Positions 26,421 to 34,102 of a stretch of DNA of 64,000 nt are shown here, piece by piece. Under the pieces are notes generated by a model. It did not search any database, was not told the origin of the DNA, and saw nothing but the letters and a program-made list of their open reading frames with translations. The position numbers were made by a program, and so were the translations under genes. Each line of letters starts with the position of its first letter. Positions within the stretch are counted from its first letter, which is position 1. The DNA is from an uncultured Verrucomicrobiota bacterium (GTDB lineage: Bacteria; Verrucomicrobiota; Kiritimatiellia; CAIQIC01; Lenti-01), in NCBI GenBank assembly GCA_937872095.1, contig CALMNW010000096.1, positions 1-64,000 of the forward strand, read 5' to 3'.

Positions 26421-26529
26421 GGTTTTTCCACGCCACGTAAAAACTTTGGGCGAGTTTTACGTAGCACGTAAAAACTTTGCGGGATTTTTCCACGCTGTGG
26501 AAAAAAGTTTTCCACGGTGTGGAAAACCC
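26421..26529. repeat. Dispersed palindromes TTTTCCAC..GTGGAAAA and TTTTACGT..ACGTAAAA
   Basis: Four units: a hybrid at 26423-26443 (left half of the first type, right half of the second); TTTTACGTAGCACGTAAAA at 26455-26473; TTTTTCCACGCTGTGGAAAA starting 26485; and TTTTCCACGGTGTGGAAAA at 26508-26526. The stretch 26491-26527 differs by a single base from 37810-37846. It lies between nadE and tsaE in noncoding DNA. Confidence 0.92.
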
Positions 26530-26584
26530 GGCGCCGGAATTGGGCGCTTGCCAAGCGGGCGGGATTTTGGCGAGGTAGGCGGCC

Positions 26585-27028
26585 ATGGAACGGAAAACGG
26601 AACGGATCGAGACGGCGTCGGCGGCGGAAACGCAGGCGCTGGCGGCGCGGCTGGCGGCAACCATGCCGGACGGCACGGTGCTGTGCCTGCACGGCGATCT
26701 GGGCGCCGGCAAGACGTGTTTCGTGCAGGGGCTGGCGAAGGCGCTGGGCGTGCGGCGGCCGGTGGGCAGCCCGACGTTCACGCTGATCAACGAATACAGG
26801 GGGCAGCGGGCGCTGGCGCACATCGATCTCTACCGCGTGCGGGGGGCGGGGGATGCGTTCGGGCTGGGACTGGAGGATTATCTGTTCCGTTTCGGCGGGG
26901 TCGTGGCGATCGAATGGGCGGAGCGCGTGGCCGAACTGCTGCCGGAAAACTGCTGGCACGTGCGGCTGGAACCGGGCGCGGACGAGGAATCGCGGCGGGT
27001 GACCGTGGAGCGTCCGGCGGCGGGCTGA
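26585..27028 (+). CDS. tsaE: tRNA t6A biosynthesis ATPase TsaE
   Basis: ATPase partner of the TsaB-TsaD complex that makes N6-threonylcarbamoyladenosine at tRNA position 37. 147 aa, normal length. Seen: Walker A GDLGAGKTCF (37-46), switch segment SPTFTLINEY (62-71), HIDLYR (79-84), and IEWAER (109-114). ATG 26585 has GAGG about ten bases upstream. tsaB lies 7 kb away; tsaD and tsaC are not in the window. Confidence 0.95.
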   Translation: MERKTERIETASAAETQALAARLAATMPDGTVLCLHGDLGAGKTCFVQGLAKALGVRRPVGSPTFTLINEYRGQRALAHIDLYRVRGAGDAFGLGLEDYLFRFGGVVAIEWAERVAELLPENCWHVRLEPGADEESRRVTVERPAAG

Positions 27029-27035
27029 GTCCGAT

Positions 27036-28865
27036 ATGAGCGCCAGCCGCGATTCTGCCCGATCCGGATTCCGCGCGGAGTGGGGGATCGCCGCGCTGCT
27101 GTTCGCGCTCACGCTGGCGTTGTTCTGGCCGGCGCAGGGGTTCGACTACGTCAATCTGGACGACAACGTCTTCGTCGCGGACAATCCCATGGTGGCCGGC
27201 GGGCTGCGGTGGGAGGGGGTGCGGCAGGCGTTCACGACGGTGCACGAGCAGTGGTGGCTGCCGCTGCTGTGGATTTCGTACATGGTGGACGTCGCGCTGT
27301 TCGGCGCGGGTCCCCACGGGCACCATCTCGTGAACGTCCTCCTGCATGCGGCGAACGCGGCGCTGTTGTTCTGGGCGCTGTTCCGGATGACCGGCTCCCG
27401 CTGGCGGAGCGCGTTCGTCGCGGCGCTGTTCGCGTGGCATCCGTTGCAGGTGGAACCGGTGGCATGGATCACGGCGCGCAAGGACGTGCTCAGCGGCCTG
27501 TTTTTCATGCTCGGCCTGCTGGCCTATCGGCGGCACGCGCGGCAGCCGTCGGCGGGACGGTTGGCGGCGGTTTTCGCGCTGATGCTGGCCGGACTGATGG
27601 CGAAAGCCGTTTTGATCGCCGTGCCGTTCATCCTGTTGCTGCTGGACTATTGGCCGCTGCGGCGGGCGCAGGCCTTGTGGGGCGGCGCGGCCTGGGCGGA
27701 ATGGAAGCCGTTGCTGCGGGAGAAAATCCCCCTGTTCGGCCTGGCGGCGGTTTTCGTGGCCGTGAATTTGTGCACGCACGCGTCGGGCCGTGGGGACGGG
27801 AGTCCCCTGGGACCGCTGGATCGGCTGGGCTTGGTGGCGCCGAACGTCTTCGCGTATCTGAACAAGATCGCGGTGCCGGTGCGCCTGAGCATTTTCTATC
27901 CGGAGCGCGACGCGGTGTCGTGGCCGCTATCCCTCGCGGCGGCGGCGGCGCTGGCGGCGGCGACGGCCGTGGGCTTCCGCGAACGGAAAAAGCGCCCGCA
28001 TATGCTGGTGGGCTGGCTGTGGTTCCTGCTGGCGCTGGCGCCGGTCGTGCGCGGGGTCCGCATGGGGTTGGCGCAATCCGCGGACCGGTGGACCTATCTG
28101 CCCTTGATCGGCCTGGGCATCGCGCTGGCCTGGACCGGCGCGGAATGGGCCCGGGGGCGCGCGCGGCGGTGGGTGCCGGCGGCGGGGGCGTTGATCCTGG
28201 CGGCGTGCGTCGCGCGGACGCATGCCCAGCTTCCCTGGTGGCGGAACGATCTGGCGATGTTCCGGCGCGCCGTCGTTTTGGCGCCGAACCATCCGCTCAT
28301 GCACAGCCACTATGGAAAGGCGCTGCACGCGGCGGGACGATACCAGGAAGCCGAACCGGAGCTGCGCGAAGCCTTGCGGTTGCATCCCGATTACGGCGAA
28401 TACTGGTCGGCTTTGGGCATGACTCTTCTCAAGCTGGGCCGCGCGGAGGAGGCCCTCGCCGCGTACGATCGGGCCATCGAAGTGCAACCCGACGGCGCCC
28501 GGTTCTACAACAACCGCGGCAACGCGCTGGTCCAATTGGGACGGGCAGACGAAGCGGAAGCCGCGTTCGCCGAAGCGGTGCGCCGGATGCCGAACGGCGC
28601 GCAGGCGCACTACAATCTCGGGAACCTGCTGGCCCATTCGGGCCGCGTGCCGGAGGCGCTGCCGCACTACGAAGCGGCGGTGCGCAGCCGGCCGGATCTG
28701 GCGCAACTTTGGTTCAACCTCGGCGTCGCCTATGCGCAAGTGGATCGCCCGGCGGAAGCCGTCGCCTGCGTGGAACGCGCCTTGCGGATCGATCCGGCTT
28801 TGCCGAACGGGGAAAAAACGCTGGCGCGGTTGCGTTTGCTGGGCCGGATCGGAGCCGGGTTCTAG
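27036..28865 (+). CDS. Polytopic membrane protein with C-terminal TPRs (TMTC/DUF1736-like)
   Basis: A 609-aa protein. The first 370 residues hold about ten hydrophobic segments with GT-C style loops (FVADNPMVAGG, HLVNVLLHAANAALLFW, WHPLQVEPVAWITARKDVLS), as in the bacterial relatives of the TMTC O-mannosyltransferases. The last 200 residues are five or six TPR units (HYGKALHAAGRYQEAEPELR, YNNRGNALVQLGRADEAEAA). It may transfer sugars from a polyprenyl donor in the periplasm; this is family-level inference. It follows tsaE by 7 bases. Its TAG stop overlaps the antisense TAG stop of pdxA within the palindrome CTAG. Confidence 0.8.
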   Translation: MSASRDSARSGFRAEWGIAALLFALTLALFWPAQGFDYVNLDDNVFVADNPMVAGGLRWEGVRQAFTTVHEQWWLPLLWISYMVDVALFGAGPHGHHLVNVLLHAANAALLFWALFRMTGSRWRSAFVAALFAWHPLQVEPVAWITARKDVLSGLFFMLGLLAYRRHARQPSAGRLAAVFALMLAGLMAKAVLIAVPFILLLLDYWPLRRAQALWGGAAWAEWKPLLREKIPLFGLAAVFVAVNLCTHASGRGDGSPLGPLDRLGLVAPNVFAYLNKIAVPVRLSIFYPERDAVSWPLSLAAAAALAAATAVGFRERKKRPHMLVGWLWFLLALAPVVRGVRMGLAQSADRWTYLPLIGLGIALAWTGAEWARGRARRWVPAAGALILAACVARTHAQLPWWRNDLAMFRRAVVLAPNHPLMHSHYGKALHAAGRYQEAEPELREALRLHPDYGEYWSALGMTLLKLGRAEEALAAYDRAIEVQPDGARFYNNRGNALVQLGRADEAEAAFAEAVRRMPNGAQAHYNLGNLLAHSGRVPEALPHYEAAVRSRPDLAQLWFNLGVAYAQVDRPAEAVACVERALRIDPALPNGEKTLARLRLLGRIGAGF

Positions 28866-29851
28866 GCCCAGGGATTCTTCCGGGCGGCGAGGCGGGCGGC
28901 CCAGTCGAGGGCGGCGCGGGTGCTGGCCGGATCGGCGCGGCCCTTGCCGGCGATGTCGAACGCGGTGCCGTGGTCGGGGGAGGTCCGGATGATCGGCAGG
29001 CCGAGGGTGAGGTTCACGCCGGATTCGAACGAGAGCATCTTCATGGGGCCGAGGCCCTGGTCGTGGTACATGGCGACGACGGCGTCGTATTTCCCGGCGA
29101 GATGCTGGTGGAAAATGGCGTCGGCGGGGATGGGGCCCGCCACGTTCCAGCCGCGTTTTCGGCAGCGGGCGAGGGCGGGGGCGATGACTTTCTTTTCTTC
29201 GTCGCCCAACGCCCCGCCGTCGCCGGCGTGGGGGTTGAGGCCGCACACGCCGATGCGCGCGCGCCGGAAGCCCATCCAAGGCAGGGCGCGGGCGAGCATC
29301 TCGACGGCTTCGACGACGGCGTCGGCCGTTAGGGCGTCGGCGACCTTGCGCAGGGGAAGATGGCGGGTGGCGAGGACGACGCGGATGCGGTCGCCGAACA
29401 ACATCATGGCGTAGCGGCGGGTGCCGGTCAGCCGGGCGAGGAGTTCGGTGTGGCCGGGCTCGCGGATGCCGGCAAGGGCAAAGGCTTCCTTGCTGATGGG
29501 CGCGGTGACGATGGCGTCGAGGCGGCCGTTTTGCGCGGCGGCGGCGGCGGAGAGGACGTAGGCGTAGGCGGCGCGGGCGGCGTCGGCGCGGACTTGGCCG
29601 GGGCGGGCGGCCGGCGGCGGGGCCATGTCGGGATCCCAGGTGGCGCGCCGGGGCAGCGGGGGTTCGAGGTCGGGAATCTCGGGGGGCAGCTTGCGGCCGA
29701 TCAGCCGGGCGGCGCGTTCCCAGACGGACCGATGTCCGATGAGGACGAGGCGGCGGTTCGCGGGCTGGGGCCCGAGCGCGGCGCGGAGGGCGACTTCGGG
29801 GCCGATGCCGTTGGGATCGCCGGCGGTGATTCCGATGGCGAGGGGTTTCAT
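28862..29851 (-). CDS. pdxA: 4-hydroxythreonine-4-phosphate dehydrogenase
   Basis: NAD-dependent enzyme of pyridoxal 5'-phosphate synthesis (DXP-dependent pathway). 329 aa. Seen: ITAGDPNGIGPEVALRAA near the N-terminus, TAPISKEAF, the metal-binding EPGHTELLARLTGT, GVCGLNPHAGDGG, AMYHDQGLGPMKM, and TSPDHGTAFDIAGKG. All three metal histidines are present. It lies 7 bases downstream of a SurA-like gene, the same order as surA-pdxA of proteobacteria. GAGG precedes the ATG. Confidence 0.96.
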   Translation of the reverse strand: MKPLAIGITAGDPNGIGPEVALRAALGPQPANRRLVLIGHRSVWERAARLIGRKLPPEIPDLEPPLPRRATWDPDMAPPPAARPGQVRADAARAAYAYVLSAAAAAQNGRLDAIVTAPISKEAFALAGIREPGHTELLARLTGTRRYAMMLFGDRIRVVLATRHLPLRKVADALTADAVVEAVEMLARALPWMGFRRARIGVCGLNPHAGDGGALGDEEKKVIAPALARCRKRGWNVAGPIPADAIFHQHLAGKYDAVVAMYHDQGLGPMKMLSFESGVNLTLGLPIIRTSPDHGTAFDIAGKGRADPASTRAALDWAARLAARKNPWA

Positions 29852-29858
29852 CGGGGCC

Positions 29859-30833
29859 TCAATCGAAGAGATCGACGTCGAAAAGCCGGACGTAGTATTT
29901 GGCGCGCAGGGAGTCGATCCAGGCCCGGTTGAGGCGGTCGAATTCGTCGCCGCGGAGTTTCTTTTCGAGATCGGCGGCGACTTCCTCGAGCGTCCGCATG
30001 CCGGCGGGCCGGCGCTCGACGAGCTGGACGAGATACAGGGAACCGCCGATTTCGACGGGCGCGGAGATGCCGCCGGGTGCGAGATCGGTCAAGGCGGCGC
30101 GGAGGGTCTCGTGGAGACTGGCGACGTCGAGGAATTCGCCGTCGTCCTGGAGGATGGCGTTCTTGGACGCATCGGCGTCGAAGGCGACGTCGCCGGCGAG
30201 GAGCCGCTGGCGGAGCCGTTCGGCGGTTTTGCGGACCTTGTCCAGATGTTCCGGATCGTCGACGGCGAAGGCGAGGGTGCGCAGGCGGACGCGTTCGGGG
30301 GTCGCATAGTCGGAAAGCTTCCGGGCGTCGTAGGCCGCCTGGAGATCGAGGGGCGTGATGAGGATTTTGGCGGCGACTTCCTTTTGGCGCATGATCTGGA
30401 CCACGAGCTGGTCCTTCATCTGCTTGTGCCATTCGGTATAGGTGAGGCGCTGCTCGGCGAGGGCCTTGAGGAAGGCGGTCCGGTCATCCTGGAACTGGTC
30501 GTGGATGACGGAATTGACGTGGTCTTCGACGGCGCGGTCGGGGAGCGTTCCGCCCTGCGTCTCGAAGTCCAGCAGAACGAGTTCGGATTCGACGAGCTTG
30601 TCGCGGACCTCGCCGAATTTTTCGGCGAGCTTTTCTTCGAGTTCCCGGCCGGCGTATTGGGCGGACAGGCGTTCGTGGGCGGCAGGCATGGCGGAAAGCA
30701 CGTCGCCGACGGTGACTACCTTGCCGTTGACGACGGCGGCATAGCTGTCGAGCAGGATGCCGGCGGCCGGCAGGCTCTGGGCGGCGGCGGCGGTCCCGAC
30801 CAGCGCGGCGAGGAGAAAAACGAATCGATTCAT
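29859..30833 (-). CDS. Periplasmic peptidyl-prolyl isomerase, SurA/PpiC-like
   Basis: A 324-aa exported chaperone-like protein with signal MNRFVFLLAALVGTAAAAQS. The N-terminal SurA_N-type helical region (AVVNGKVVTVGDVLSAM, FLKALAEQRLTYTEWHKQMK) is followed by one parvulin-type domain (about 175-305; VRLRTLAFAVDDPEHLDKVR through YLVQLVERRPAG). Proteobacterial SurA has two parvulin domains, so this is the shorter type. It should assist outer-membrane protein folding. It is coupled to pdxA. ATG 30842 (MPPMNR) is an alternative start. Confidence 0.85.
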   Translation of the reverse strand: MNRFVFLLAALVGTAAAAQSLPAAGILLDSYAAVVNGKVVTVGDVLSAMPAAHERLSAQYAGRELEEKLAEKFGEVRDKLVESELVLLDFETQGGTLPDRAVEDHVNSVIHDQFQDDRTAFLKALAEQRLTYTEWHKQMKDQLVVQIMRQKEVAAKILITPLDLQAAYDARKLSDYATPERVRLRTLAFAVDDPEHLDKVRKTAERLRQRLLAGDVAFDADASKNAILQDDGEFLDVASLHETLRAALTDLAPGGISAPVEIGGSLYLVQLVERRPAGMRTLEEVAADLEKKLRGDEFDRLNRAWIDSLRAKYYVRLFDVDLFD

Positions 30834-30916
30834 GGGCGGCATGATAGGACAACGGAGCGCGCGGATGCAAGGATGCGGATTGAAAAGCGGCGAGGGATGC
30901 CGTAGGGTCGCGGGCG

Positions 30917-32056
30917 ATGAGGAAAAGCCAAGTCATGCGGACGGCGCTGGCGTGCCTGCTGGGTTGCGCCGGGGGTGCGCCGGGTCGGGACGTCCCCGTC
31001 TATCGGGAATACACGGTGCCCATCTCTTTCGCCACCGAGTCGGAAGAACAAACGGTGGCCGATGCCGCCGCACCGGATCTCGCCGCGCTCCAGACGTTCC
31101 GGGACGTCCAGACCCGGGAGGCGTTGATGGGAAAAGAGGCGTTGCTGCAACTAGGCCTCGTCGGAGGGAGTTCCGCGTTCAACGGGTCGGCGCCGGTGCC
31201 GGGAAAGTTGTCGCCGCCGGCGGTCGGAGCCGACGGGCGCCGAGGAAAGAAAAACAATTCCGGCGACAATTGGCTGGTCAAGAGCTTGTCGCTTCCGGCT
31301 TTGGGGCAAACGACGAGCAATGCGGCCACCTCGGTCATGACGGCGGAGCAGAACGGATCCGGCTGGGGGTGGCTGGTCGACGAAGTGGCAAACGCCTCCG
31401 ACGGAGGCGCCGCCAAACAGGAAGAGTGGCGCCCGGAGACCGCTGAATCCAATCCGTTCTTGCGCGATCGGACCGATTTGTCCTCGCAAGCGGACCGTGC
31501 GGATGCCTTGCCGGCCGACGCGCTGGCCGGTGAGAACTCCGCCGCGGCTTGGCATGCGCCGGCCCGTGCCGATTTCCCCGGCCGGGAGACCGCAGGTTCC
31601 GATCCTTCGGCCGACTTCGCTGCGCCGATCAGTTATCGCACTTCTGCCGACGTCGCGGGCGGCATGAGCCAGACCCGGGAATTGATCGCCGAATTTTCGG
31701 AAAATGCGCGACCCGACTTCGCCTCGCTGCGGGAATCCCTGGTCAGCGTTTCGGCGGGAGGCGCCAAGAACGAGGACCCCCTTCCGGCCGACCGCATGGG
31801 ATTGGATCGGTCGTCCAGTTTCCAGGGATTGTTGTCCGCCGGCGGGGGGAGTGGGTTTTCCTCCTCCGCCGCGTCCATGCGGTCTGGAACCGAACCTTCG
31901 TGGCGGGGCGAATGGAGCGCCTCCCGCGTCGAATCGAGCGTTTTACCCGCGCCGGCATCGCCGTTGCAAGCCCCCAAATCGCGGCCGGTTCCGGCGTCGG
32001 TCGGATCCACCCGGCCGAACCTGTCCAGCGGGGGCTATAAGCCGGCTTGGTATTGA
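30917..32056 (+). CDS. Hypothetical lipoprotein, low-complexity Ser/Ala-rich
   Basis: A 379-aa protein with a lipobox-like ALACLLGCAGG at the N-terminus (Cys at residue 17; ATG 30935 with a better ribosome site would leave only ten residues before it). The rest is rich in Ser, Ala, Gly and Pro with no membrane segment and no recognised domain. The last 40 residues are Pro/Ser-rich and end GGYKPAWY. It is divergent from surA (83-base gap) and followed by a hairpin. Not recognised; possibly an intrinsically disordered envelope protein. Confidence 0.6.
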   Translation: MRKSQVMRTALACLLGCAGGAPGRDVPVYREYTVPISFATESEEQTVADAAAPDLAALQTFRDVQTREALMGKEALLQLGLVGGSSAFNGSAPVPGKLSPPAVGADGRRGKKNNSGDNWLVKSLSLPALGQTTSNAATSVMTAEQNGSGWGWLVDEVANASDGGAAKQEEWRPETAESNPFLRDRTDLSSQADRADALPADALAGENSAAAWHAPARADFPGRETAGSDPSADFAAPISYRTSADVAGGMSQTRELIAEFSENARPDFASLRESLVSVSAGGAKNEDPLPADRMGLDRSSSFQGLLSAGGGSGFSSSAASMRSGTEPSWRGEWSASRVESSVLPAPASPLQAPKSRPVPASVGSTRPNLSSGGYKPAWY

Positions 32057-32087
32057 GCCGCCGCCGGCCGATCTTTCCTGCGAATTC

Positions 32088-32109
32088 CCCAAAAACAGCC
32101 GTTTTTGGG
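32088..32109 (+). terminator. Perfect hairpin after the lipoprotein gene, possible terminator
   Basis: CCCAAAAAC-AGCC-GTTTTTGGG, a 9-bp stem with a four-base loop, 32 bases after the stop at 32056. There is no T-run after the stem, so termination would be weak; an alternative is transcript end processing. Confidence 0.4.
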
Positions 32110-32212
32110 CGTCTTTGGCTTGACGAAGGCCGTTTTTCCGAACAAACTCTTGAATGTGGAAACCGATGCACCCCGCTTGGGGCGCAGGGGGTTCCGCCAA
32201 AGGAATGACAGC

Positions 32213-32896
32213 ATGAAGCAAGCAATCTGGGGTTTGGTGATGGCTGCGGGGAAAGCCGAACAAATCTCTTCCGAAATCGAGACGGCGTTTCTGTATCTGA
32301 ACGATCGGCCCGTGCTGGCGTACTCGCTGGCGGCGTTCAACCAATGTCCGGACGTCGAAGGGATCGTGGTGGTGGTGAGCCGCGAACGCGCGGAGAGCGT
32401 GTTGGGCATGGTGCAGTTGTTCGGCTTCTCGAAGGTCAAGAAAATCGTGGTCGGCGGCGCGAAGCGCTCCGCCTCGATGGCGGCGGGACTCGAACACGTG
32501 GACGAAGACGTCGAATGGGTCTGCGTGCACGACGCCTCGTGGCCGATGGTGAAGCCGGATCTGATTGCGGAGACGGCGAAGTGCGCCCGGCGCCACGGGT
32601 CGGGCGTCGCCGCGATGGAAATTCCGGATGCGGTGGTCTCCGCGAAGAAAGGCGCGATCGCCGAACGGCTGGACGTGGACGGCCGCCTGTGGAGCGTGCT
32701 TTCGCCGCAGACGTGGCCCCGCGCGGCGCTGGCGAAGGCGTATCCGAAGGCCGCCAAGAACCGCAAGAACTACGCGGACGACCTGGAAGCCATGCTCGCC
32801 GCGAAAATCGAGCCGCGCCTCGTGCCGACCGACCGGATCACCCTGCGCATCCGTTCGGCGGACGATCTCGCCCCCGTGCTGGCGCTGATGAAATAG
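32213..32896 (+). CDS. IspD-like nucleotidyltransferase lacking catalytic residues
   Basis: A 227-aa protein with the fold and length of IspD (2-C-methylerythritol 4-phosphate cytidylyltransferase). Landmarks align: MAAGKAEQISSEIETAFLYL (10-29), GGAKRSASMAAGL (81-93), VHDASWPMV (105-113), LWSVLSPQTW (159-168), and RITLRIRSADDL (208-219). However, the residues IspD needs are replaced: the Arg and Lys of AAGxGxRM....PKQ are Gln and Thr, the Arg of HDxARP is Trp, and the Lys of IKVTxPEDL is Thr. It is therefore either a non-catalytic paralog or a diverged enzyme. ATG 32213 is chosen because the family N-terminus begins there. Confidence 0.7.
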   Translation: MKQAIWGLVMAAGKAEQISSEIETAFLYLNDRPVLAYSLAAFNQCPDVEGIVVVVSRERAESVLGMVQLFGFSKVKKIVVGGAKRSASMAAGLEHVDEDVEWVCVHDASWPMVKPDLIAETAKCARRHGSGVAAMEIPDAVVSAKKGAIAERLDVDGRLWSVLSPQTWPRAALAKAYPKAAKNRKNYADDLEAMLAAKIEPRLVPTDRITLRIRSADDLAPVLALMK

Positions 32897-32941
32897 CCGC
32901 GCCGCGCGGAACGTTTCCGCCGAAAAAAACGCGGAATAGTA

Positions 32942-32970
32942 TTGCATTTCCGAGCCGTTTGGAGCATAAC
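32942..32970 (+). promoter_or_regulatory. Candidate promoter for the HU gene
   Basis: TTGCAT, a 17-base spacer, then CATAAC, about 70 bases before the HU start codon; 3 of 6 and 4 of 6 matches to -35 and -10. The region 32930-33000 is AT-richer than its surroundings. Confidence 0.35.
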
Positions 32971-33042
32971 CGCGAATCAGATTGGGAATCTGAACGGAAA
33001 AACCCATCTCGAAAAGAAACAGAAGAACAAGGAGTACTGGTT

Positions 33043-33324
33043 ATGGCGAAGGCGATGACGAAGAGTCAGATTGTGGCCGCGATTGCGGAAAAGACCGAAA
33101 TCAGCAAGAAGCAGGCTGGCATTGCGTTGGAAGCCCTTTCGGCTCTGGCGTACAAGAACGCGAAGAACGGCTTCACCGTTCCCGGCTTGGGCAAGCTCGT
33201 CTTGGTGAACCGCAAAGCGCGCATGGGCCGCAATCCCGCGACCGGCGAAGTGATCCAGATCAAGGCCAAGAAGGTCGTGAAGTTCCGCGTGGCCAAGGCC
33301 GCGAAGGACGCGATCCTCAAGTAA
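33043..33324 (+). CDS. HU-family nucleoid DNA-binding protein
   Basis: Histone-like protein of 93 aa that bends and compacts DNA as a dimer. Seen: KSQIVAAIAEKTEISKKQAG N-terminal helices, GFTVPGLGKLVLVNR, and the DNA-binding arm RKARMGRNPATGEVIQIKAKK with the conserved RxGRNPxTGE. AAGGAG lies eight bases before the ATG at 33043. A strong terminator follows, so it is a single-gene transcript. Confidence 0.96.
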   Translation: MAKAMTKSQIVAAIAEKTEISKKQAGIALEALSALAYKNAKNGFTVPGLGKLVLVNRKARMGRNPATGEVIQIKAKKVVKFRVAKAAKDAILK

Positions 33325-33344
33325 CTCATCCGTTCGGATGACCG

Positions 33345-33376
33345 AAAACCGCGGCAGCGATGCCGCGGTTTTTTTT
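33345..33376 (+). terminator. Rho-independent terminator after HU
   Basis: AACCGCGGCA-GCGA-TGCCGCGGTT: a 10-bp GC-rich stem with a four-base loop followed by a run of T, ending about 52 bases after the HU stop codon. It has all features of an intrinsic terminator. Confidence 0.93.
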
Positions 33377-33408
33377 GTCGTCCGCCCCCGCGTCCGCTCA
33401 AAAACGTT

Positions 33409-33428
33409 TTCCGCGGCGCGGAAACCTG
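33409..33428. repeat. Diverged copy of the TTTTCCAC-type palindrome
   Basis: GTTTTCCGCGGCGCGGAAAC keeps the outer GTTTTCC/GGAAAC arms of the family at 26421, 37741 and 57161 but has a different centre. It ends 16 bases before the tsaB start; the better copy at 26421-26529 likewise lies just before tsaE. Confidence 0.45.
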
Positions 33429-33444
33429 TCATGGTTCGCACGCG

Positions 33445-34077
33445 ATGAAACTGCTGGCATTGGAATTTTCGACGGCGACGGCGAGCCTGGCTCTGCTGGA
33501 CGCCGGCGCGGTCGCGGCGGCGGCGGCGGTGGATGCGGCGCATCGCCGCAGCCAGGGGCTGTTCGACGCGGCGGCGGAATTGCTGGCGCGCGCGGGGTGG
33601 ACGTTCGCGGACGTCGATGCGTTCGCGGCGGGGCGCGGGCCGGGATCGTACACGGGGCTGCGGGTGAGCGTGACGGCGGCGCGCGGTTGGGCGCTGCCGG
33701 GAAACAAGCCCGTCTGGACGGTTTCGAGCGGCGCGGCGCTCGCCGCGGAACTTTTCGCGGAGCGGCCGGAACTCGCGCAGGTCGTCGCGTGGGGCGACGC
33801 GCGGCGCGGGACGATCTGGGCCGGGCGGTTCGCGCGCGATCCGCAGTCGCTCGTGCGCCAAACGGGGGAATGGAAGCTGCTGCCGGCGGACGCGCGCGGG
33901 CGGGAATGGCCGGATGCGCATTGGGCGGAAGACGGCCGCGCGCCGCAGGCCGCATGGGTGGGAAAACTTTTCTTTGCCGGCGGCGCCAGCGAAGAACGGC
34001 AGCCGATCTATCTGCATCCGGCCGTCGTCGCCGCGCCGCGCTTCGACGCCGCCGGCAAGCCGTTGTCGCCGGCCTGA
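33445..34077 (+). CDS. tsaB: tRNA t6A biosynthesis protein TsaB
   Basis: ASKHA-fold scaffold protein that pairs with TsaD and recruits TsaE in t6A37 synthesis. 210 aa. Seen: LLALEFSTATASLALLD at the N-terminus and the signature AGRGPGSYTGLRVSVTAARG (about 62-81). As usual for TsaB it lacks the metal histidines of TsaD. It follows the HU terminator and has no obvious strong ribosome site. It converges with the pabBC gene. Confidence 0.93.
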   Translation: MKLLALEFSTATASLALLDAGAVAAAAAVDAAHRRSQGLFDAAAELLARAGWTFADVDAFAAGRGPGSYTGLRVSVTAARGWALPGNKPVWTVSSGAALAAELFAERPELAQVVAWGDARRGTIWAGRFARDPQSLVRQTGEWKLLPADARGREWPDAHWAEDGRAPQAAWVGKLFFAGGASEERQPIYLHPAVVAAPRFDAAGKPLSPA

Positions 34078-34102
34078 ACGGACCGCGCGCCGCGCGGCGC
34101 CG

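Noticed and set aside
26421-26529. CRISPR-like array
   Set aside because: The units are palindromes of two kinds with irregular spacing and no constant-length spacers, and no cas gene is in the window. The Cas4-like nuclease at 52422 is not linked to any array.
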